A DNA stretch of 64,000 nt from Providencia vermicola (GTDB lineage Bacteria; Pseudomonadota; Gammaproteobacteria; Enterobacterales; Enterobacteriaceae), in assembly GCF_020381325.1 (NCBI RefSeq), contig NZ_JAGSPI010000008.1, forward strand, positions 1-64,000, written 5' to 3'. Positions within the stretch are counted from its first letter, which is position 1. The number at the start of each line of letters is the position of its first letter. Below are positions 57,013-64,000 of this stretch, piece after piece. The position numbers and the translations under genes were made by a program. The notes below the pieces were generated by a model. That model did not search any database. It was given only the letters and a program-made list of their open reading frames with translations, and was not told where the DNA came from.

Positions 57013-57037
57013 AGAGCGCCATTTTATATGGCGCTCT
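57013..57037 (+). terminator. Hairpin after the cold-shock-domain gene
   Basis: AGAGCGCCA (57013-57021) / TGGCGCTCT (57029-57037), 9-bp perfect stem with a 7-base loop, but only a weak T run after it. Confidence 0.65.
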
Positions 57038-57156
57038 TAGTTAGATAACGTTAATAAATTATAATATCGTTTGTTATTCTAGGTAAATCCACTTAACATT
57101 GATTCAGTGCGTTAAAGAGGCAGGCTTCCCTTTTGGGCTTAAACGCCTAAATATCG

Positions 57157-57179
57157 ATGCGTAAATTTAATTTACGCAT
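57157..57179. promoter_or_regulatory. Perfect 23-base palindrome
   Basis: ATGCGTAAATT (57157-57167), a central T, and AATTTACGCAT (57169-57179). It lies 560 bases before the MrpJ-like regulator. Such a long, exact palindrome with no T run suggests a dimer-bound operator rather than a terminator. Confidence 0.55.
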
Positions 57180-57736
57180 ACTCGTAATATTGGTAACGGT
57201 AACGGCATCACGAGAATAGGCTGATAGTCGTATTTTGTCTTGCTTTTTAATTGGTTTATTAAGTTGAATTTTTATTTTTTTAGAGATAAATATTGGGTTG
57301 GCCATTACTTTTTATGGGTAAAACTAAAATTATCCATATTTATGGTTTATTGTTTCACTCATATTATGAGTTTATATGATTAAAATTAATGTATTTTGTG
57401 TCAATTTGTAATTCAATGTAACTCTATATGTTTTAATCCTTATGAGAGTAATTAATCGTTCTGAATTACGCTTAATAATACCCTCCATAAATTATAATAT
57501 ACTAATAATATTTAATTAATATATTTATCAGGTAGTTAATTATCCATTCCTTAACTTAAATACTCATTAAATGCGTATATCAATCAGTTAAAATGATCGA
57601 TAGTCAACATTTAATAGTCAGTGCCTATCAAATAAAGCGATTCGATCGATATAAACGTTTTTACTCTTATTTTAATGTATTTATTATTAATAAAAGTTAA
57701 ATGTTTAATTAATTATTTTATATTGGAGTGTGGTTA

Positions 57737-58057
57737 ATGAAATCTAATATAATTAGTTGTCATGTTGGTGTTTTTTTAAGGCGTGCCCGTAAAGAAAAAA
57801 ATATGACAGGAAAGCAGATGGCTAAATTAATGAATATTAGTCAACAGCAAATCTCACGTTATGAAATAGGGACCACATCTATCACGTTAGATCAATTAGA
57901 ACAATTTTTGAGAATATTAGATAAAAGATGGATTGACGTACTTCGATTTCTTGAAGATGAATCAGTGATTGGAATAAAAACAGATAAAAACGAAAGTAAA
58001 AATAAATACCTTGCATGGAAAGGCTATTCTACTAAAAGTTTCATTAATAATTTCTAG
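57737..58057 (+). CDS. MrpJ-like XRE-family fimbrial regulator
   Basis: 106-aa Cro/CI-type HTH protein. The HTH (about residues 10-62) includes LRRARKEKNMTGKQMAKLMN and ISQQQISRYEIGTTSITLDQ; SQQQISRYE is the family signature of MrpJ, the P. mirabilis protein encoded with fimbriae that represses flagellar genes while fimbriae are made. The ATG at 57737 follows GGAG. It lies 135 bases before ecpA, with a hairpin between, so it is probably the regulator of this operon and may also act on motility genes elsewhere. Confidence 0.85.
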   Translation: MKSNIISCHVGVFLRRARKEKNMTGKQMAKLMNISQQQISRYEIGTTSITLDQLEQFLRILDKRWIDVLRFLEDESVIGIKTDKNESKNKYLAWKGYSTKSFINNF

Positions 58058-58076
58058 TCATTATAACAGCCAGAAT

Positions 58077-58104
58077 AAAATAATCAGGTTTTCTGATTAT
58101 TTTA
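58077..58104 (+). terminator. A/T-rich hairpin between the regulator and ecpA
   Basis: AAAATAATCAG (58077-58087) / CTGATTATTTT (58093-58103), 11-bp perfect stem with a 5-base loop and T-rich end; terminator or attenuator. Confidence 0.65.
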
Positions 58105-58192
58105 TTGATTATATTTTATAAAAAGCACGGTTAAAAGTGTTTTTTATACTATGTAATTATTTTTTGATATAAATTAAATTAGAGAGAATAAT

Positions 58193-58801
58193 ATGTTAAA
58201 TAAAAAAATGGCATCTGTTTTGCTATCAACAGTTATTGCTGCGTCTTTTGCAACCGTTGCTAATGCCGATACCCGTACAGCTCAAGCGACTGCAACTTGG
58301 CAAGCAACAGCAATTAAAGATACAACAAGTATGTTAGTTGTTACTCCATTAAAAAGTTTAACGTTTAATTATGCTGAAGGCCAAAAAAGCTTTAACCAGC
58401 AAAATGGTGCATTCGATGTTGCAATTCAAGGGCAAGCAGGTGCTACAGACTTTAAATTAGCATCAAAAATTATTGCAAACACATTAGCAAGAACAACTGA
58501 CGATTCTAAATTAACGGTTGGTGTTAAATGGAATGGTGAAGATCTTAATAAAAATACAGATTTAGTTTTAATTGATACATCAAAAGGCTTAACTTCTGGT
58601 TTAGATAACTTAGCGGCTGATGGTATCTATAACGGTTCTGAGCGTGCAACAGACCGTGGTGAATTCACCTTTGTTATTGCAAGCGCAGAAGCTGCTGGTG
58701 CAGCAACAGACTTTAAAGCACTGACCGATGGTACATGGGATGGTGATGTAAAAGTTCAATTTACCGCGACTTGGGACGGTACTTTCACACCAGCGCCTTA
58801 A
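58193..58801 (+). CDS. ecpA: Ecp/Mat-type fimbrial major subunit
   Basis: 202-aa pilin resembling E. coli EcpA/MatB (195 aa): signal peptide to VANADT, then TAQATATWQATAIKDTTSML and VVTPLKSLTFNYAEGQKSFN, which match the E. coli protein closely, and a C-terminal beta-strand DVKVQFTATWDG. It forms the shaft of the E. coli common pilus-type fimbria. No cysteines in the mature part, as in the alternate (Ecp) class. First structural gene of the operon ecpA-B-C-D-E, followed by an 11-bp hairpin. Confidence 0.92.
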   Translation: MLNKKMASVLLSTVIAASFATVANADTRTAQATATWQATAIKDTTSMLVVTPLKSLTFNYAEGQKSFNQQNGAFDVAIQGQAGATDFKLASKIIANTLARTTDDSKLTVGVKWNGEDLNKNTDLVLIDTSKGLTSGLDNLAADGIYNGSERATDRGEFTFVIASAEAAGAATDFKALTDGTWDGDVKVQFTATWDGTFTPAP

Positions 58802-58830
58802 TTATCTCTTAATTGGATAATTGAATACTA

Positions 58831-58866
58831 CGATAAAGATACTATAGGGAAATAATATCTTTATCG
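58831..58866 (+). promoter_or_regulatory. Hairpin between ecpA and ecpB
   Basis: CGATAAAGATA (58831-58841) / TATCTTTATCG (58856-58866), an 11-bp perfect stem with a 14-base loop, followed by TTATTCCTTTC. It lies 30 bases after the ecpA stop and is probably a processing, attenuation or stabilising element. Confidence 0.75.
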
Positions 58867-58893
58867 TTATTCCTTTCTTAGAAATTTATGATT

Positions 58894-59577
58894 ATGAAAA
58901 AAATAACATTAGCGTTAATTTTATTATCATGGCTTCCATTAAAAAACAGCTTCGCTGTTAATGTGGGAAATATTACTGAGATAATACCATCTGATGAAGA
59001 CACAATAGCGAAAGAAATAGAGAACACAGTTGATACAGCAAGGCTGGTAAATTTAACAATCGAAAAAATAGATTCTCCACTTGAGAACGGGAAGGTTATT
59101 CCAGTCGCTGACCCTAATGAAATATTGTCAACACCAGCTAATTTAATTCTGCCAGGCAAAGCAAAAGATGTGTTTAAAATTATTTATCAGGGGCCAAAGG
59201 ACGATAAAGAACGCTATTACAGATTGAATTGGAAAGATGACCCTATTGGTGAAAGCGGTGTTACACAAAGTTCAAAATCAGCATCAGCAACGACATCGGC
59301 AACAATTAGCACGATTTTAGTTGTCGCACCAAGAATTGAAAATTTTAATTACCAATATATTAATTCTCAAGTTGCAAATATTGGTAATAGTTCTTTTCGT
59401 GTTGTGGCCTCAGGACCGTGTTTAGCAGAAAAGCAAAAATATGCAGTAGATGGTGTTTGTCGTGAGCGATATTACCTCATGCCACATTTAGCCGTTAAAT
59501 TGCAATTTGTCGATCTTTCAAATAAAAAATCTAGCGTAGGTATTTGGCACAAAGGAGAGTTCATTGTTGTCAAATAA
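58894..59577 (+). CDS. ecpB: Ecp fimbrial chaperone EcpB
   Basis: 227-aa periplasmic protein like E. coli EcpB (222 aa), which helps fold or protect EcpA. Signal peptide (about 1-21), then family blocks VGNITEIIPSDEDTIAK, PANLILPGKAKDVFKIIYQG, KERYYRLNWKD and TILVVAPRIENFNYQY. Two Cys near the C-terminus (GPCLAE and GVCRERYYLMP). The start may be 58888 or 58894; the latter gives MKKITLAL. 20 bases before ecpC. Confidence 0.9.
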   Translation: MKKITLALILLSWLPLKNSFAVNVGNITEIIPSDEDTIAKEIENTVDTARLVNLTIEKIDSPLENGKVIPVADPNEILSTPANLILPGKAKDVFKIIYQGPKDDKERYYRLNWKDDPIGESGVTQSSKSASATTSATISTILVVAPRIENFNYQYINSQVANIGNSSFRVVASGPCLAEKQKYAVDGVCRERYYLMPHLAVKLQFVDLSNKKSSVGIWHKGEFIVVK

Positions 59578-59596
59578 TGAAGAATGGACTTAAATC

Positions 59597-62092
59597 ATGC
59601 GTAAGAGTGCTATTGCTTTATCAATATTGAGTATTATTTTTTCGAATTCGATTAATGCTGATGAAATGAAAAGTATTAAGATTGGTGGATATATTATTCC
59701 TCCTGCATTTGTGAGTGCATTGGAAGAAGGTATGTCTGTGCCTGTTTTTTTACGACTGAACGATGAGACTAAAAAAAGTCAGAGTGAAAGCAAAATTGCA
59801 GATGCAGTTATTGTCATTGATCAGGATAAAATTAAATTATCAAGTCTTCATCTCATTGAGAATGATCAGGGTGCGAAACTCAATAATTTATTAGTTGATA
59901 AGCTTGAAAGTAAGCAAAATGCTATTTTTAATGAAAATAATGGCATTGTGATTGATAACAATGCCGTTCTTCAATTAAACATCTCTTCATTCAACCTATC
60001 ATTAGATGTTGATAAAGCCGCGTTTGCACCAAAAGAGCATGCGAGACAATCTGTTTTAGGAAATTCTTCAGTTAATTCACTTTCGGCTGTTGCCAATTAT
60101 GATTTAGGGGTATTTCAGAGCCGAGTCAAAGACGCAAAAGATTCATCAAGTAGCTATTTTAATTTAGATACCTTATTTGCTGCCGCAGAGCATCATTTTA
60201 ATGTAAATGCCTCGGCTTACAGTATTGGAAAATCGAATTCGAATGTTGAGCTGTATCGTGCAATGTATGAGCGTGATTTTAATGGATTCCGCTTTGCACT
60301 GGGTTTAATGAGCACATGGAATCTACAATCGATTGCCAGTTTAACGGCGCTCAGTAGCAGTAAAATTTATGCGGCTTCCATTGGAAATAATTCATCCAGT
60401 ATGGTGGTGAATAAACAACAGTCATTAACACCCATTTATGCTTTTTTAAATAGTCCTGGTGAAGTGCGAATTTACCGCCAAGGTAAATTATTAAATATCC
60501 AAAATTTTCCCATGGGTAATTTTGAGGTTGATACTAGCGTGTTGCCTTATGGGATCTATGAAGTCACTATCGAAACGGTTGTTGATGGGAAAGTTGTCAC
60601 TACACAGCACCAAACAATTAATAAATCTTTCGGTGCGATAACGGGAAATTACGACAAACTGAATTGGGAAATTTATGGTGGATATATTGATTTTGATAAA
60701 CGCCATTATGTGAGAGGTGAAGATTCACATAGTCAAACCCCTGAAAAAAGTTATTTAGCGGGTGTTTCTTTTGCTTATAACTTCCCTGTGTTATCGGGTA
60801 TTCGTTTCCAAATGTCTAATTATGGATTTGATAAGTTTGTTGTACAAGAAACCAGCGTTAACGCCACTTTAAATAACTATATTTCAGTTGCTTGGCAGGG
60901 CATGTTAGAAAATCATGGCAGTCACCGTAATATTGCGACGGTTTCGGTCAATATCCCCGAAGGGTACGGTTCTTTATGGGCATCTAAAGAAAAGACTGTC
61001 GTGACGGGCGATTTACCGCTTTATGATGCGGATAGCTATTCTTACGGCGGCACGATTAATTTTGACAAAATTATTGATAGAACAGGTTCGTTTACTATTA
61101 GTAACACCAAAGACCGCCGTGTCGGCAGTGATTCAATCAACTATGAGTACGCGAACACATTATTCTCGGGCCGTTATGGCACGGTAGGATTAAGAGCGGG
61201 TGTTCAGCGTTATCATTATGATAATCAAAATAGTACCAACGAAAAATACGTGAATCTTGATTTCTCTTTGCCACTTTCTACGTGGTTAAGTACTGGTGTT
61301 TCTTCGACAAACGGTAACGTAAAAGCCAATATTTATGCGAATAAGAATTTTGAAAATTCCGTGATTACTAATGCAGGTGTTTCAGTTTCAAAATTAGTTC
61401 GTGATAAAGATAATGGTGAGTCTGATTTTTCAACGTTGGGCTATGCGTCTTACGACACAAAATATAATTCAGGGACTGTAACGATTAATAGGCCTGATAA
61501 TAACCGGCTCAATGGTAACTTAACTTCGCGCGGCTCAGTAGCCTATAGTGACGGAATGATCACGCCTAGCGGGCAGCAAGGTAAATCTGGCGTGATTATT
61601 AATTCAGATATTAAAGGTAGCGGCAGTATGGTCGCGAAAGTGAATGGCCAAAACTACCCAATTAGTGGAAAAAATACTTTTATTCCATTGTCTCCTTATT
61701 CTGATTATGACATCCAATTAATGAATGACGGCAAATCAAAAGACAGTTTTGATATTGTCTCTGGTCGAAACAAGTCCGTTACATTATATCCAGGAAATAT
61801 TGCTCTTTATCAACCTGAAGTTAGGCAATTAGTGACCGTATTTGGTCGCCTGAAATCGCCTAATGGCGAATATATAAAATATGCTTCCATTCGAAACCAT
61901 ATTGGTCGAACAAAAACAGACCAAAATGGTGAGTTTTCCATGGACGTTGATGTTCGATACCCAGTGATATCGTTATTACAGGACGACCAACAGACTATTT
62001 GTGAAGCAGACTTAAACCTGCAAGGTGCACGCGGTGCATTGTGGGTTGGCGAGGTAACTTGTGAGCCTCAAGAAGCATTTGCTAAACGTTAA
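59597..62092 (+). CDS. ecpC: Ecp fimbrial outer-membrane usher EcpC
   Basis: 831-aa usher of the alternate (Ecp/Mat) class (E. coli EcpC 841 aa). Signal peptide to INADEM, N-domain with KIGGYIIPPAFVSALEEGMS, barrel blocks YERDFNGFRFALGLMSTWNLQS and FPMGNFEVDTSVLPYGIYEV, and the C-terminal region DIVSGRNKSVTLYPGN, NHIGRTKTDQNGEF, LQGARGALWVGEVTCEP, which match E. coli motif by motif. It belongs to a separate usher lineage from the FimD-type usher at 50.4 kb, so the two operons work independently. Confidence 0.93.
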   Translation: MRKSAIALSILSIIFSNSINADEMKSIKIGGYIIPPAFVSALEEGMSVPVFLRLNDETKKSQSESKIADAVIVIDQDKIKLSSLHLIENDQGAKLNNLLVDKLESKQNAIFNENNGIVIDNNAVLQLNISSFNLSLDVDKAAFAPKEHARQSVLGNSSVNSLSAVANYDLGVFQSRVKDAKDSSSSYFNLDTLFAAAEHHFNVNASAYSIGKSNSNVELYRAMYERDFNGFRFALGLMSTWNLQSIASLTALSSSKIYAASIGNNSSSMVVNKQQSLTPIYAFLNSPGEVRIYRQGKLLNIQNFPMGNFEVDTSVLPYGIYEVTIETVVDGKVVTTQHQTINKSFGAITGNYDKLNWEIYGGYIDFDKRHYVRGEDSHSQTPEKSYLAGVSFAYNFPVLSGIRFQMSNYGFDKFVVQETSVNATLNNYISVAWQGMLENHGSHRNIATVSVNIPEGYGSLWASKEKTVVTGDLPLYDADSYSYGGTINFDKIIDRTGSFTISNTKDRRVGSDSINYEYANTLFSGRYGTVGLRAGVQRYHYDNQNSTNEKYVNLDFSLPLSTWLSTGVSSTNGNVKANIYANKNFENSVITNAGVSVSKLVRDKDNGESDFSTLGYASYDTKYNSGTVTINRPDNNRLNGNLTSRGSVAYSDGMITPSGQQGKSGVIINSDIKGSGSMVAKVNGQNYPISGKNTFIPLSPYSDYDIQLMNDGKSKDSFDIVSGRNKSVTLYPGNIALYQPEVRQLVTVFGRLKSPNGEYIKYASIRNHIGRTKTDQNGEFSMDVDVRYPVISLLQDDQQTICEADLNLQGARGALWVGEVTCEPQEAFAKR

Positions 62093-62117
62093 TTATCTCT
62101 TTAAAGGCTAACTGAAT

Positions 62118-63734
62118 ATGCGATTATTATCGATAACAGCACTCTTTTTTTCATTTGCTGTTTTAACGCCGAATTCTTTTGCAGCAACCGCACCACTGCA
62201 AGAATATGTCATTGTTGAAAACCAAATTGATAACGAATTTTTTATTGTGGCAAATAGGGTTGATCCGCGTTTTTCGGGTTCCAATGTTTTCACAAAATAT
62301 CAGCGTAATAGTCAATTAAGTTTAGGCTATATGGGATATACAGGTACACCATTTAGCTCAACGTATAATATAGGCGATATTTGGTTAGAAAATTCCCCTG
62401 TTAACCAACCCTTTATTGGAAACCGTTGTATGACGAACAACCGAAATTGCCCTGCAACCTCTTATTGGCCTGCTCAGCAATTACGGGATAATGGCGCATA
62501 TAAAATACAGCAAACAGGTACGCCAGGTGAATCAGGTTATTCAAGGCCTATTTTCTCGGAAGCATTTTATCGTTGGTTAGCGGAAATCCCGCCAGGAACA
62601 GAATACACGTTTGATTTAAGAACATGTACAAGTCGTGATGATTATAATTTAAGTAACACAACGTGTATGACCAGCGGGGGCCGAACAAGCACGCAGCAAC
62701 ACTACATTCCAACCAATAAAAAAGGGAACATTATTTTGAAAGGCACTGGCGCCTTGCAAGAGGTGTTTGTGGACAGCAATGGGAACCCAACTATTGGGCT
62801 GGGTTCTAATTTTTGTTCCACGGGTATTGTGGCAAATGCTTCTGGTGTGATTTGTAAATTAGTGGAGTTAGAAACTAAAGGTTCATCAATTAGTGGCTCA
62901 TTTACTGTCCGTATGTATATTGATAATGCAAAGTTAGGTTTAGCGAGGGCGCCAGCTGCGGCATCTATTAAATATAAAGGCACTAACAGTACACGTTGGA
63001 CAAATTGGTCTTCAACGACAAATATGTCTGATATTTTTAACAATGGCTCACAGAATATTGAAGTCTTTCTTTCCAATGCATATTTAAAATCGATTGTTGA
63101 TGCTTCGCCAAACTCCACTGTCACATTGGCGGATAGTGTTTATACGTTTGGTTTTCAGTCTCCGCTTCCTCAATCAGGATTTTATGAATTCACACCGTCT
63201 AACTACTTAATTATTAAACCAAGAGATTATGGGATTAGCATTATTCCTGCGGATTTTAATCCAAATCAATCGAAAACGGGTAAGGTTGGTAGCGAAGAGC
63301 CGCCGATAGAGTTTAATTACATTGTGACGACCAGTGGCCCAAGACAAGCAGACTCTATTATGGCAAAAGTTGAAGGACCCCAAACAACATTAAAAGGTCA
63401 GTCGTATTGTTTATTCACGTCAAGTGATAACAAATTTAATGTCCCTTTTTCTGCATACCTTTCATTTAAAAATGGCAGTGGGGTGAAGGAGTCACACCGC
63501 GCAAGTTGTGATAATAATGAAATTTCATTGAAAAATGCATTATGGGCGGAAACCCCTTGGGACAGGCCAAATGAAGATCTCGGTTCCTTTTATCGTACTG
63601 ATTTAGACTTATCATTCCCAATGAATGACGCTAATTCATTTTTCACATTAGACGGTATTGATTGGTTAGGGACAGTTTCAGCAAGTGGGACGATCACCGT
63701 TAAGGCGATTTGGACAGGGCCTGATATTCAATAA
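62118..63734 (+). CDS. ecpD: Ecp fimbrial tip protein EcpD
   Basis: 538-aa secreted protein (E. coli EcpD 547 aa), the polymerised tip adhesin of the pilus. Signal peptide to about FAATAP, then a large N-terminal domain (VDPRFSGSNVFTKYQ, DIWLENSPVNQPFIGNRCM) and a C-terminal EcpA-like domain (about 380-538, PRDYGISIIPADFN, VTTSGPRQADSIMAKVEGP, WLGTVSASGTITVKAIW). Even number of Cys in the N-terminal domain suggests disulphides. Followed by a T-run hairpin, then ecpE. Confidence 0.92.
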   Translation: MRLLSITALFFSFAVLTPNSFAATAPLQEYVIVENQIDNEFFIVANRVDPRFSGSNVFTKYQRNSQLSLGYMGYTGTPFSSTYNIGDIWLENSPVNQPFIGNRCMTNNRNCPATSYWPAQQLRDNGAYKIQQTGTPGESGYSRPIFSEAFYRWLAEIPPGTEYTFDLRTCTSRDDYNLSNTTCMTSGGRTSTQQHYIPTNKKGNIILKGTGALQEVFVDSNGNPTIGLGSNFCSTGIVANASGVICKLVELETKGSSISGSFTVRMYIDNAKLGLARAPAAASIKYKGTNSTRWTNWSSTTNMSDIFNNGSQNIEVFLSNAYLKSIVDASPNSTVTLADSVYTFGFQSPLPQSGFYEFTPSNYLIIKPRDYGISIIPADFNPNQSKTGKVGSEEPPIEFNYIVTTSGPRQADSIMAKVEGPQTTLKGQSYCLFTSSDNKFNVPFSAYLSFKNGSGVKESHRASCDNNEISLKNALWAETPWDRPNEDLGSFYRTDLDLSFPMNDANSFFTLDGIDWLGTVSASGTITVKAIWTGPDIQ

Positions 63735-63752
63735 CTTTAATGGCTATTTTGT

Positions 63753-63784
63753 GGCTACTTGTAAAGACGCAAGTAGCCTTTTTA
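63753..63784 (+). terminator. Hairpin with T run between ecpD and ecpE
   Basis: GGCTACTTG (63753-63761) / CAAGTAGCC (63770-63778), 9-bp perfect stem, then TTTTTATT. It is a good intrinsic terminator placed inside the operon, so ecpE would depend on read-through or its own promoter. Confidence 0.8.
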
Positions 63785-63826
63785 TTGGTACCAATTCTTC
63801 CTTCAATTTAATAGCAGATTTTTATT

Positions 63827-64000
63827 ATGAAACGCTTCTCTTTGCTTAAAATCCCATTCTTAATGGTGTTGTTTTCGTTTTACAACAACGCATTTGCGTT
63901 ATATATCAACTCAGATATTTCTTCGATGGATTCGGGCCAAGAGTTTTTTTCTAAGCCATATATTAATGACACGAAAAAAACGAATTTATATAATTTTAGC
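63827..64000 (+). CDS. ecpE: Ecp fimbrial second chaperone EcpE, 5' part (cut by window end)
   Basis: 58 codons of an open frame that runs off the window. Signal peptide (about residues 1-23, to NNAFAL), then INSDISSMDSGQEFFSKPYI. The place after ecpD, the signal peptide and the FSKPYINDTKK region, which parallels FVSKRVVNNNK in E. coli EcpE, support EcpE, the chaperone-like partner of EcpD. The body of the protein is not visible. Confidence 0.75.
   Translation, partial: MKRFSLLKIPFLMVLFSFYNNAFALYINSDISSMDSGQEFFSKPYINDTKKTNLYNFS

Larger units (their letters stand above)
56981..57736. other. AT-rich region before the regulator and Ecp operon
   Basis: 756 bases without genes. Holds the hairpin at 57013-57037, a 23-base perfect palindrome at 57157-57179 and, from 57360 onwards, very AT-rich sequence likely to bind H-NS. 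No recombinase site was recognised. Confidence 0.6.

Noticed and set aside
1-64000. CRISPR array
   Set aside because: No regularly spaced identical repeats were seen in the window.
1-64000. Insertion sequences or transposase genes
   Set aside because: No transposase-like protein or flanking terminal repeats found, apart from the non-coding ERIC elements.

Overview
The window reads as chromosome of an AT-rich enterobacterium of the Morganellaceae, most likely Providencia or a close relative. This is inferred from housekeeping proteins that match E. coli orthologues closely but in low-GC codon usage, two ERIC-type repeats, an MrpJ-like fimbrial regulator and Mat/Ecp-type and P. mirabilis-like fimbrial genes. 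No plasmid or complete prophage is visible.

Layout. 1-1.6 kb: the end of an rRNA operon (5S rRNA and terminator), a long gene-poor gap and a small membrane protein of unknown function. 1.7-5.8 kb: the acetate-use operon acs-yjcH-actP. 6.2-14.6 kb: Fur-box-controlled sodA, yiiM, a two-gene ABC exporter next to a divergent LysR regulator, a pirin, an isochorismatase-like hydrolase and a YceI protein. 14.7-21 kb: the classical dam superoperon aroK-aroB-damX-dam-rpe-gph-trpS. 21.5-24.5 kb: the hofMNO-Q locus (type IV pilus/competence-like), in which hofP and hofQ look fused. 24.6-43.7 kb: conserved core genes (mrcA, nudE, igaA, hslR-hslO, pckA, yhhW, ryhB, yhiN, pitA, uspB/uspA, gdhA, prlC-rsmJ). 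The small RNA RyhB, on the minus strand at about 34.5 kb, is recognisable from its conserved core, its terminator and a strong Fur box.

43.9-49.8 kb is accessory. The selenocysteine tRNA gene selC carries a small island of about 2.9 kb: an HTH protein of unknown function and an AbiEi/AbiEii-type toxin-antitoxin pair. The island ends in a partial copy of the selC 3' end, an att-like scar, and there is no integrase. Beyond yibL and an alpha/beta hydrolase lies a decayed second copy of the abiEii 3' end. 49.8-54.6 kb: a compact four-gene chaperone-usher fimbrial operon (pilin, usher, chaperone, tip adhesin). 54.9-57 kb: yaiL, a second ERIC element, an RluA-type pseudouridine synthase and a cold-shock-domain protein. 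57.7-64 kb: an Ecp/Mat-type fimbrial operon (ecpA-B-C-D and the start of ecpE), preceded not by the LuxR-type EcpR of E. coli but by a small MrpJ-like XRE regulator.

The window joins iron and oxidative-stress control (two Fur boxes, sodA and ryhB), acetate and gluconeogenic metabolism (acs, actP, pckA), cell-envelope upkeep (mrcA, igaA, damX) and surface adhesion (two fimbrial operons). In both fimbrial operons a long perfect hairpin sits directly after the major pilin gene, a likely way to keep pilin mRNA in excess over assembly-factor mRNA.
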